DNA of 12,930 nt, taken from Syntrophorhabdus sp. PtaB.Bin184. GTDB lineage: Bacteria > Desulfobacterota > Syntrophorhabdia > Syntrophorhabdales > Syntrophorhabdaceae. The DNA lies in contig MVQQ01000241.1 of the NCBI GenBank assembly GCA_002067555.1, positions 1 to 12,930 on the forward strand, read 5' to 3'. Below, in pieces: positions 1-5,227 of the stretch; the first letter of the stretch is position 1; the number at the start of each line of letters is the position of its first letter. The position numbers and the translations under genes are program-made. The notes below the pieces were generated by a model. That model had not been told where the DNA came from, did no database searches, and was given only the letters and a program-made list of their open reading frames with translations.

Positions 1-159
1 CTCATAGCCCCGGAATATGTACTGGTTGTAAACCCCCAGGGAACCTGAGCCCGTCACCTTCGCTTCCTCTTTCTTCCCTCCTTCCTCACCGAGAACAGGG
101 AAAATAGGGAACCATATGAGGACAACCAACATCAGGAAGATCTTCTTGTAACCATTCAT
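1..159 (-). CDS. Exported porin-like protein, TorF/Gcw_chp type (N-terminus only)
   Basis: Only the first 53 codons are in the window; the gene continues past the left edge. The ATG at 159 is preceded by a strong GGAGGT ribosome site (165-170) with about 5 nt spacing. Residues 1-24 form a signal peptide: a K5-K6 n-region, a hydrophobic core and a plausible cut after V-L-G24. A short charged linker (E25-K34) follows, then a segment ending S-L-G-V-Y-N-Q-Y-I-F-R-G-Y. The aromatic 'Y-[IV]-[FW]-R-G' strand just after the signal peptide is typical of the first beta-strand of TorF/Gcw_chp putative porins (family knowledge). The product is therefore probably an outer-membrane channel. The upstream sigma-54 promoter would fit a nitrogen-related role, since I recall such porins lying near ammonium-transporter genes, but that gene is not visible. 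The CDS is secure; the family call rests on one short motif. Confidence 0.7.
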   Translation of the reverse strand, partial: MNGYKKIFLMLVVLIWFPIFPVLGEEGGKKEEAKVTGSGSLGVYNQYIFRGYE

Positions 160-252
160 GATATACCTCCGTAGATTTCGTTCCCATGCCTTCGCATGCC
201 ATCGTTGCTCATTCTTGCTGCCCGCGGCTTCACGCACCCACCTCCTTCCCTC

Positions 253-307
253 AAAAAGAAGACAGAGGCGTCTTCAAACCTGCGCTGGTCGAAGACGCCT
301 CTGTCTT
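253..307 (-). terminator. 17-bp perfect hairpin plus T-tract in the leader of the porin-like gene
   Basis: Positions 259-275 and 291-307 are perfect reverse complements (17 bp) around a 15-nt loop. On the minus strand the stem ends in TT and runs into C-TTTTT (258-253), the form of an intrinsic terminator. On the plus strand no T-tract follows, so the signal reads leftward. It lies between the sigma-54 promoter (334-348) and the start codon at 159, about 15 nt after the predicted transcription start. It may therefore be an attenuator, the end of a short (about 65-70 nt) RNA, or a stabilising 5' hairpin. A second small hairpin (CATGC/GCATG, 185-198) lies nearer the start codon. Confidence 0.6.
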
Positions 308-333
308 GTACCGTGACCTATGCGAGGCTAAGA

Positions 334-348
334 GCAATAGGTGTGCCA
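334..348 (-). promoter_or_regulatory. Sigma-54 (RpoN) promoter, minus strand
   Basis: On the minus strand the sequence is TGGCAC-N5-TTGC (348 to 334), followed by T. The GG and GC dinucleotides are exactly 10 bp apart, as in the -24/-12 consensus of RpoN promoters. The predicted start is near 321-323, giving a leader of about 163 nt to the ATG at 159. Sigma-54 promoters need an ATP-dependent enhancer-binding activator bound about 80-200 bp upstream. The dyads at 421-446 and 515-528 lie in that range. Confidence 0.75.
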
Positions 349-420
349 GAAACCGGGGGCAATCGGCTTCGTTCTCGAATGTATTGGTTTTGGCTTGTTA
401 TATCGGAATGTTACATGCAC

Positions 421-446
421 GGATCAACTGGGCTGACCCGTTGACC
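421..446. promoter_or_regulatory. Imperfect dyad, candidate activator site
   Basis: TCAAC (424-428) and GTTGA (440-444) are inverted, with an inner GGG/CCC pair (430-432, 437-439) and flanking GG/CC. The centre is about 112 bp upstream of the predicted sigma-54 start, the usual distance for an enhancer-binding protein. It does not match a specific consensus that I know, so the binding protein is unknown. Confidence 0.25.
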
Positions 447-514
447 ACCCCAGCCGGACGGTTCGGCGGGGAGGACATATCCTACATAAAAGTGGCCCGT
501 TGCCCTTGTATTCC

Positions 515-528
515 ACACAATTGTGTGA
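515..528. promoter_or_regulatory. 14-bp perfect palindrome (CACACAATTGTGTG), candidate operator
   Basis: The two half-sites CACACAA and TTGTGTG are exact reverse complements with no spacer. The site lies 37 bp upstream of the -35 box of the carbamoyltransferase promoter and about 195-205 bp upstream of the sigma-54 start on the other strand. It could serve either gene. The length and lack of a spacer suggest a dimeric repressor or activator; the family cannot be told. Confidence 0.4.
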
Positions 529-564
529 CCATCATTCTGATCCCCTCTTCTTCCCTCTTTGCCG

Positions 565-593
565 TTGACTGCATGAAACCGCTCTGTTATAGT
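565..593 (+). promoter_or_regulatory. Sigma-70-type promoter of the carbamoyltransferase gene
   Basis: TTGACT (565-570) and TATAGT (588-593) are separated by exactly 17 bp, giving five of six consensus matches in the -35 box and five of six in the -10 box. The start is expected near 600, giving a short leader with an AGGAGAGG ribosome site at 618-625. The two boxes also form the arms of an inverted repeat, GTTGACT (564-570) and AGTCAAC (591-597), which could be an operator or chance. Confidence 0.65.
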
Positions 594-627
594 CAACAAG
601 CATCACAAAGATCGGTCAGGAGAGGTA

Positions 628-2418
628 ATGAACATTCTAGGTCTTCACATATTCGGCCACGACACCGGGGCGGCGCTCATATCGGAAGGCAAATTGATGG
701 CCATTGGCGAGGAAAGGGTCGACAGGCGAAAGCACTCCGGGAGTTTCCCCGTGCTGTCCGTCACCTATCTCCTGAAGGCAATGGGACTCAAGAACATCAA
801 CGACGTCGACCTCGTCGTGGGCGTCACGCGCTATGGCAAGGACGGCAGGGACAAGACGGGTGACAGCATCCGGGAGAAACTGGGCTATTCGGGAAGGATC
901 CATACGATCTCTCACCACGAAGCGCATGCCGCGAGCGCCTTTTTCGCGTCACCCTTCGATGAAGCGGCCGTGATGGTCGTCGACGGGCTGGGTAGCAGCG
1001 CCCTGGAGATCGAAACGGAGAAACAGCTACCCTTCATGCTGCGCGGGCTACCGTTCAAGGACGTCAAGAACTACGAAGAGGTCCAGTCCTTCTACAGGGC
1101 CCGGGGCAATGAGATAACGGGCATCAGGAAGGACTACACCGTTCCCGGGTACATGAACGGCATCGGACTTGTCTACATGGGCACGTCGGTGTTCCTCAAC
1201 TTCGGCGACTTCGGCTCCGGCAAGGTCATGGGCCTCGCCCCCTATGGGGGACAACCGGGAAAGACTATAGACGAGCCCTTTGTGGAGATCGTCGATGGTG
1301 TCGCCCTGGCGAGCAGCGAAAAGAATTTCGTCCGTCACAACGACCTGTACCGTAAACGCTTCTTCCCGAACATACCCCCGAGGCAGCAGGAAAAGCTCCC
1401 CGACGACGTTTACACCGAGATCGCCTACGCTGTCCAGACGGCAACGGAAAACACCCTCATCGAGATGGCGCGCCATCTTTACCGCATAAGCCCTTCGAAG
1501 AACCTGTGCTATGCCGGTGGTGTCGGCCTCAACAGCGTGGCGAACAAGAAAATACTCGACAACACACCCTTTGAGAGGATATTCATCCAGCCCGGTGCCT
1601 GCGATTCCGGGATCGCCCTGGGGTGTGTCCTCCACGGCGCCCATATCATCCACCGCGAACCACCCGGAAAATATCGCCTCCGCAATGCCTACCTGGGTCG
1701 AACGTACAGCGAGGAGGAAATCCTCGCCGACCTCGCCGGGGTGAAGAACATCAGTTTCAGAAAGGAGCGGGATGTGGCGCTCACGGCCGCACAGCTACTG
1801 GCCCAGGGCAAGATCCTTGGCTGGTTCGAGGGGGGCAGCGAGATAGGCCCGCGCGCCCTTGGCCACAGGAGCATCATCTGCGACCCGAGAAAGCCGGAGA
1901 TGAAGGACACCCTCAATGCCAGGGTGAAACACCGGGAAGGCTTCCGGCCTTTCGCGCCGTCGGTCCTCCTCGAAAACGTATCCGAGTATTTCGACCTCGA
2001 CTGCGAAAGCCCCTACATGCTCCTCATCGCCGACGTGAAAGAGGACAAGCGGCATCTCGTGCCCGCCATCACGCACATAGATGGTACCGCCAGGGTCCAG
2101 ACCGTCACAAGAGAGGACAACGGCAGGTACTACGATCTCATCAGGGAATTCGGGCGCATCACCGGCGTGCCCGTCATCCTCAACACATCGTACAACATCG
2201 CCGGGGAACCGATAGTCGAAACACCCGGGGATGCCCTGAAATGCTTCATGTCGACGGAGATGGACTATCTTGTTGTAGAGGACTACCTCATCGAGGCGAC
2301 AGGACCCAAAGAACTTGTCCACGGACCCGTGATCGATGAGAACAAGCTAAAGGCCGTCGATATCAGGCAGAAACAGTGGCTCGGCAAGCTCTTCTCAAAG
2401 AAAAAAGGGGCAACCTGA
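628..2418 (+). CDS. Carbamoyltransferase, NodU/CmcH/TobZ family
   Basis: A 596-residue protein of normal length for the family, which moves a carbamoyl group from carbamoyl phosphate, through a carbamoyl-adenylate, onto a hydroxyl of a sugar, antibiotic or other small molecule in the cytoplasm. The N-terminal ASKHA-like domain starts with G-x-H-x-x-x-H-D-T-G-A-A (5-16). It has the E-E-R-V-x-R-x-K-H segment (28-36), the H-H-E-A-H-A-A-S-A-F motif (96-105) and D119-G-L-G. The C-terminal YrdC-like/Carbam_trans_C part has E-G-G-S-E-I-G-P-R-A-L-G-H-R-S (401-415) and R-x-x-F-R-P-F-A-P. The ATG has a good ribosome site and its own promoter. No glycosyltransferase, nodulation or antibiotic gene is next to it, so the acceptor is unknown. 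The product ends in a basic tail (K-K-K near the end). Confidence 0.93.
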   Translation: MNILGLHIFGHDTGAALISEGKLMAIGEERVDRRKHSGSFPVLSVTYLLKAMGLKNINDVDLVVGVTRYGKDGRDKTGDSIREKLGYSGRIHTISHHEAHAASAFFASPFDEAAVMVVDGLGSSALEIETEKQLPFMLRGLPFKDVKNYEEVQSFYRARGNEITGIRKDYTVPGYMNGIGLVYMGTSVFLNFGDFGSGKVMGLAPYGGQPGKTIDEPFVEIVDGVALASSEKNFVRHNDLYRKRFFPNIPPRQQEKLPDDVYTEIAYAVQTATENTLIEMARHLYRISPSKNLCYAGGVGLNSVANKKILDNTPFERIFIQPGACDSGIALGCVLHGAHIIHREPPGKYRLRNAYLGRTYSEEEILADLAGVKNISFRKERDVALTAAQLLAQGKILGWFEGGSEIGPRALGHRSIICDPRKPEMKDTLNARVKHREGFRPFAPSVLLENVSEYFDLDCESPYMLLIADVKEDKRHLVPAITHIDGTARVQTVTREDNGRYYDLIREFGRITGVPVILNTSYNIAGEPIVETPGDALKCFMSTEMDYLVVEDYLIEATGPKELVHGPVIDENKLKAVDIRQKQWLGKLFSKKKGAT

Positions 2419-2444
2419 CCGGGGGCATGCGCACCCCTGCCGGT
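2418..2444 (+). terminator. Bulged GC-rich hairpin after the carbamoyltransferase gene
   Basis: ACCGG (2418-2422) pairs with CCGGT (2440-2444), with an inner GGG/CCC (2423-2425, 2435-2437) and a 2-nt bulge. It starts at the last base of the stop codon and lies between two convergent genes. No T-run follows, so it is at best a weak terminator or a 3'-end stabiliser. Confidence 0.25.
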
Positions 2445-2478
2445 TCGTCCCCGATGCCGCGTTGACGGGTGAGACGAT

Positions 2479-2958
2479 TCAGTTGTTTCTTTCGAGGTAA
2501 TCCACGAGCACACCCGTTGTCTGGCGCAGCCTCTGGCTCATGGAGTACGCGATCTTCCTGAGCAGCTTCAGGCCGACGTGGGGTTTTTCCTTGAAAAGGC
2601 GGTCCATGCTTTCCTTCGAGAGGACAACAAGGATCGTATCGGCGGCCGCCGTCGCCGTGGCGGAGCGGGGACTGCCGTCTATCATGGACATCTCGCCTAT
2701 GACCTTCCCCACGCCGATCACAGTCACGCGCTTCGGGTCCATGCGTTCGTCCCTCTTCAGGATGATGACACCGCCCTTCACCACGACACACATGAAGATC
2801 TCCCTGTCGCCCTCCTCAAAGATCGTCGCTCCCTTTCCGTAGGTCATGGTGCCCATGTAACCTGCAAGGGTGACGAGTTCCTCGTACGAGAAGTCCATGC
2901 TGAGCGACGTGTTCTCGAGCATCTCCGCCCGTTCCCTTATGGCACGCCCGATCTCCAT
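2479..2958 (-). CDS. Stand-alone cyclic nucleotide-binding domain protein
   Basis: A 159-residue cytoplasmic protein made almost wholly of one CRP/PKA-type cyclic nucleotide-binding domain. The beta-roll starts near residue 35 (Y-G-K-G-A-T-I-F-E-E-G-D, 40-51). The phosphate-binding cassette is G88-E89-x5-G95-S-P-R98-S-A-T, with the glutamate and arginine that hold ribose and phosphate in CRP/PKA-type domains. A C-terminal helix (about 119-157) ends without a helix-turn-helix, so it is not a CRP-like transcription factor as it stands. No enzymatic or membrane domain is fused to it. The ATG at 2958 has GAGGAGAG (2965-2972) at 6 nt; another ATG at 2963 is out of frame. The gene is divergent from the dodecin gene. 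Partner and ligand (cAMP, c-di-GMP or none) cannot be told. Confidence 0.88.
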   Translation of the reverse strand: MEIGRAIRERAEMLENTSLSMDFSYEELVTLAGYMGTMTYGKGATIFEEGDREIFMCVVVKGGVIILKRDERMDPKRVTVIGVGKVIGEMSMIDGSPRSATATAAADTILVVLSKESMDRLFKEKPHVGLKLLRKIAYSMSQRLRQTTGVLVDYLERNN

Positions 2959-3019
2959 TCCATTCTCTCCTCAATACACTATTATCGCCACTTCCGGGCC
3001 CGCCTGAAGCTTGTGCTCC

Positions 3020-3047
3020 TTGACACCCCTTTCATTTGTGCTATTAA
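3020..3047 (+). promoter_or_regulatory. Sigma-70-type promoter of the dodecin gene
   Basis: A perfect TTGACA (3020-3025) and TATTAA (3042-3047) are 16 bp apart, in the 125-bp divergent gap between the nucleotide-binding gene and the dodecin gene. The start is expected near 3054. For the minus-strand gene only a weak GATAAT-like -10 (2986-2981) is visible. Confidence 0.5.
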
Positions 3048-3083
3048 CACCTTATAACGCTTAAGGACAGCGAGGAGGTTGTC

Positions 3084-3326
3084 ATGGGAGACAGTGTGTA
3101 TGTCGTCAATGAGATCGTGGGCACCAGCACGGTATCGTGGGAAGACGCGGCAAAATCTGCCATAGAGACCGCAGCCAAAAGCGTGAAGGACCTCCGCATC
3201 GGTGAGGTGGTGACCCAGGATGTGACCCTGGAGAACGGGAAGGTGGTAAGCTACCGCGTGAGGCTCAACATCTCCTTCAAGTACCACCCGGACAAAGTCT
3301 GGCACGAGGAAATCAGGAAACACTGA
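3084..3326 (+). CDS. Dodecin-family protein lacking the flavin-stacking Trp
   Basis: An 80-residue protein with the dodecin fold signature: V-Y-x-V-x-E-I-V-G-T-S (5-15), a helix with E20-D-A-A-x-x-A-I-x-x-A-A-K (20-32), then L-R-I-G-E-V-V (37-43) and a final strand pair, G-K-V-x-x-Y-R-V-R-L-x-I-S-F (52-65). Dodecins form hollow dodecamers that store flavin or coenzyme A. In classical flavin dodecins the strand reads L-R-W-F-E-V and the Trp stacks on the isoalloxazine ring. Here the two positions are I38-G39, so flavin binding of the usual kind is doubtful. A C-terminal tail (66-80, H-P-D-K-V-W-H...) extends beyond the usual 65-70 residues. GAGGAGG (3072-3078) precedes the ATG by 5 nt. The gene ends 7 bp from the convergent channel gene. 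Confidence 0.9.
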   Translation: MGDSVYVVNEIVGTSTVSWEDAAKSAIETAAKSVKDLRIGEVVTQDVTLENGKVVSYRVRLNISFKYHPDKVWHEEIRKH

Positions 3327-3333
3327 GGCAGGT

Positions 3334-4011
3334 CTATCGCTTCTCATGTTTCCGGGAATGCCCCGCCACGTGCAAGCCGACAAGACGGGCTACAAAGACA
3401 GCTACATAGAGCTGCCCCACCAGGGCCTGTATCATGGAACACATTTTCGCGGGATAGGACCTGGGCAGGATGTCGCCGAACCCCAGGCATGTCATCGTGC
3501 TGAAGCTGTAATAGAGGAGATCGCCCTCCAAAAGGACGTTCCCGGGGAACAGGAAGGACCCGGGATCGTGCAGCCAGAGTAACTGATAGACCATCTGCCA
3601 CCACGTGCCCATCATTATGTACACGGAAATGCCGCCTTTTATGGTATCGCCGGTGACCAGCTTCTCCGAGAATATCCGACGGATCATAAACATGATGAGT
3701 ATTCCGATCATCACGATATAGACAATGAGGGCAACGATCACCAGGGACTTGCTGCGAATGGCGAAAACGGCCAGGTAGTGGAGAAGGAGCGCCACAAAAG
3801 AGAGGACTATGTATGCCGCAAAGAGAATGCGGGAGGCCTTCAATATCTTCAGCATGATAATGAAGACCACGATGGCGAAGAGGGAACCAACAGTGAAATG
3901 CAACACGTTATGGTGAACGGTGACGAGAGAAGCCAGAAGCAACGTGACCAGAAAGAAAAGAAGAAGGGAGTATTTGTTCTCGACAACGCGCTCGATGCGT
4001 TCTTTATCCAA
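3334..4011 (-). CDS. Potassium channel family protein (ion channel pore domain)
   Basis: An inner-membrane protein with a two-TM pore unit at the C-terminus. Numbered from the start used here, hydrophobic segments lie at about 14-32, 38-57, 62-83, 89-110, 128-146 and 190-210. The pore loop at 165-183 contains S-T-M-T-C-L-G-F-G-D-I (171-181), a variant of the K+ selectivity filter T-x-G-[YF]-G-D. There is no cytoplasmic RCK/TrkA-N or nucleotide-binding domain after the last helix, only a basic tail (S-R-K-H-E-K-R). I prefer the TTG at 4011, with AGGGGG (4018-4023) at 6 nt. A longer reading from a TTG at 4062 (242 residues) has no ribosome site. Total length (225 aa) fits small bacterial channels. 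The first filter threonine is replaced by Cys175. Confidence 0.85.
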   Translation of the reverse strand: MDKERIERVVENKYSLLLFFLVTLLLASLVTVHHNVLHFTVGSLFAIVVFIIMLKILKASRILFAAYIVLSFVALLLHYLAVFAIRSKSLVIVALIVYIVMIGILIMFMIRRIFSEKLVTGDTIKGGISVYIMMGTWWQMVYQLLWLHDPGSFLFPGNVLLEGDLLYYSFSTMTCLGFGDILPRSYPAKMCSMIQALVGQLYVAVFVARLVGLHVAGHSRKHEKR

Positions 4012-4129
4012 CGTGAGCCCCCTGGAACGATCAATTCCGGATTTTTCTCTATTGTGCAGCAAATTGCATCAATTTACAAGGTACAATCCTGTCCGACCCC
4101 TTGGAGCAAAGCGTGCGCCTTCCAAACTC

Positions 4130-4159
4130 TTGATTCCCTCCCCTATCCTGGTGTACACT
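4130..4159 (+). promoter_or_regulatory. Candidate promoter of the Mn riboswitch transcript
   Basis: TTGATT (4130-4135) and TACACT (4154-4159) are 18 bp apart. A start near 4166 would place the 5' end of the RNA just before the P1 stem of the riboswitch (from 4172). The -35 box matches four of six consensus bases. Confidence 0.4.
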
Positions 4160-4171
4160 AACGACACGTTG

Positions 4172-4270
4172 GTGTTGAAGGGGAGTAGCTAGACAGGCAG
4201 GATCAACATGCTGGGGTGACCCTGGTCCTGCCGTTGGCTGGCACAGGCCAATTAGCGAGACCTTCGGTGT
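4172..4270 (+). ncRNA. yybP-ykoY manganese riboswitch aptamer
   Basis: The conserved AAGGGGAGTAGC core is at 4178-4189, directly after the 5' strand of P1. P1 pairs GTGTTGAAGG (4172-4181) with CCTTCGGTGT (4261-4270), all 10 positions pairing when G-U is allowed. Inside it are GCTAG/TTAGC (4188-4192 with 4252-4256), an 8-bp arm GCAGGATC/GGTCCTGC (4197-4204 with its partner at about 4225-4232) and a hairpin TTGGC/GCCAA (4234-4238, 4247-4251). The class senses Mn2+ and is well known upstream of UPF0016/GDT1 Mn2+ exporters, exactly the gene found here. An RNA covariance search would settle the exact ends. Confidence 0.88.
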
Positions 4271-4305
4271 GCGATGTGCTGCATGCTGAGGAGTCTCGTT
4301 TTTTT
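4256..4305 (+). terminator. Riboswitch-controlled intrinsic terminator
   Basis: CGAGAC-CTTC (4256-4265) pairs with GAGG-A-GTCTCG (4288-4298), a 10-bp stem with one bulged A, followed by T7 (4299-4305). Its left arm shares 4261-4265 with the 3' strand of riboswitch P1, so the two structures exclude each other. That predicts an ON switch: Mn2+ stabilises P1, the terminator cannot form, and the exporter is made. Confidence 0.8.
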
Positions 4306-4331
4306 GTGCCTCATGATTCCGGAGGGTTCCC

Positions 4332-5039
4332 GTGGGTGTATACCTGGCATCGGTCATCTTCGTCGTTCTCGCCGAGATGGGTGACAAGACCCAGCTTCTC
4401 GCGATGGCTTTCGCTTCACGGTATCGCTGGCAGACGGTGCTGTGGGGGGTGTTCGTGGCAACCCTCGTCAACCATTTCCTCGCCGTCGTGGCCGGGAGCT
4501 ACCTCACGAAGTTCGTCCCCATACAGTACATCCAGATAGCGGCTTCCGCCTCTTTCATACTCTTCGGCCTCTGGACCATCCGGGGGGACACGCTCGAAGG
4601 CGAGGACAAGCGGTTCAATTTCAGCCCCTTCTGGACCGTTGCCGTGGCCTTCTTCTTCGCCGAGATGGGAGACAAGACCCAACTCGCCACCGTGGCCCTC
4701 GCAACGAAATACAGCAACATCCTCGTCGTCTGGCTGGGCACGACGACAGCCATGATCATCGCCGACGCCATCGGCATCATCATCGGGATCGTCATGGGCA
4801 AGAAGATCCCCGAACGATTCGTCAAATGGTTTGCCGCCGTCATCTTCATGCTCTTTGGTGTCATCGGCCTCTATCAGTACCTGCCAAAAAACCTGCTGAC
4901 ACCGCCGGCAATAATGGCGGGGCTCACGCTCATCGTCCTTCTCACCATGCTCGTCGCCCGAATGAACAGGAACGCATACGGGTCTACCCTGCGGGCAAAC
5001 GAGTCTGCGCGCAAGCGCGCAAACGGGCACACGCTTTAA
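4332..5039 (+). CDS. UPF0016/GDT1 (TMEM165-like) manganese exporter
   Basis: A 235-residue inner-membrane protein that is predicted to expel Mn2+ from the cytoplasm. It has the two signature repeats of the family, E15-M-G-D-K-T-Q21 and E111-M-G-D-K-T-Q117, each in the first helix of a three-helix half, giving an inverted-repeat six-TM fold. The acidic residues of the two motifs make the cation site (family knowledge; Vibrio MneA and Synechocystis Mnx are members). The GTG start follows GGAGGG (4321-4326) by 5 nt and lies 27 bp after the riboswitch terminator T-run, so the regulation is transcriptional. The last ~24 residues (N-R-N-A-Y-G-S...) are polar and basic and are encoded by a GC-rich inverted-repeat region, so this tail may have been added by a repeat and not be part of the ancestral protein. 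Confidence 0.93.
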   Translation: MGVYLASVIFVVLAEMGDKTQLLAMAFASRYRWQTVLWGVFVATLVNHFLAVVAGSYLTKFVPIQYIQIAASASFILFGLWTIRGDTLEGEDKRFNFSPFWTVAVAFFFAEMGDKTQLATVALATKYSNILVVWLGTTTAMIIADAIGIIIGIVMGKKIPERFVKWFAAVIFMLFGVIGLYQYLPKNLLTPPAIMAGLTLIVLLTMLVARMNRNAYGSTLRANESARKRANGHTL

Positions 5040-5144
5040 AGACCTTATTCAGATCCATACTCTTTGCCTTTGCCCGTTTGCCCTTACAGGCAGACCCTTT
5101 AGGCGCGTGAGCGCCGATCCGTGTGCTCCTTCGCCCAAAAGGCG
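4980..5144. repeat. Cluster of GC-rich inverted and short tandem repeats
   Basis: Several dyads overlap the 3' end of the exporter gene and the gap after it. GGGTCT (4980-4985) plus GGGCAAACG (4993-5001) are the complement of CGTTTGCCC (5075-5083) plus AGACCC (5092-5097). GCAAACGGGCA (5019-5029) also pairs perfectly with TGCCCGTTTGC (5071-5081). GCGCGC-AA-GCGCGC lies at 5007-5020. GGCGC-GTGA-GCGCC at 5102-5115 makes a hairpin with a GNRA-type loop, and CGCC/GGCG (5132-5135, 5141-5144) a weaker one. Three near-tandem TTTGCC units lie at 5063-5083. No U-run follows, so it is not a standard terminator. It resembles a REP-like or decayed mobile repeat. Confidence 0.45.
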
Positions 5145-5150
5145 GATGTT

Positions 5151-5180
5151 TTGACATCTCAGAAAACCATATGATATCCT
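5151..5180 (+). promoter_or_regulatory. Candidate sigma-70 promoter of the Tim44-like gene
   Basis: A perfect TTGACA (5151-5156) lies 18 bp before TATCCT (5175-5180), in the 188-bp gap between the exporter and the Tim44-domain gene. It is the only good promoter-like pair I see ahead of the Tim44-like/addA/addB set. A start near 5187 gives a leader of about 40 nt. Confidence 0.45.
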
Positions 5181-5227
5181 AACGCTTCAAGCACTTCTAT
5201 CACTATACCGGGGGTTTGACGGAAAGC

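Noticed and set aside
411..599. 62-codon minus-strand frame in the 160-627 gap
   Set aside because: No ribosome site or recognisable sequence, and it covers the palindrome and the sigma-70 promoter, so regulatory DNA explains the region better.
186..863. Plus-strand frames running from the gap into the carbamoyltransferase gene
   Set aside because: Out of frame with the real gene, low-complexity Arg/His-rich translation, no start signals.
1048..1653. Antisense frame (201 codons) inside the carbamoyltransferase gene
   Set aside because: Composition-driven shadow; the plus-strand protein has full family motifs throughout this stretch.
4049..4471. Minus-strand frame (140 codons) across the riboswitch
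   Set aside because: It runs antisense through a well-supported riboswitch and the start of the exporter gene.
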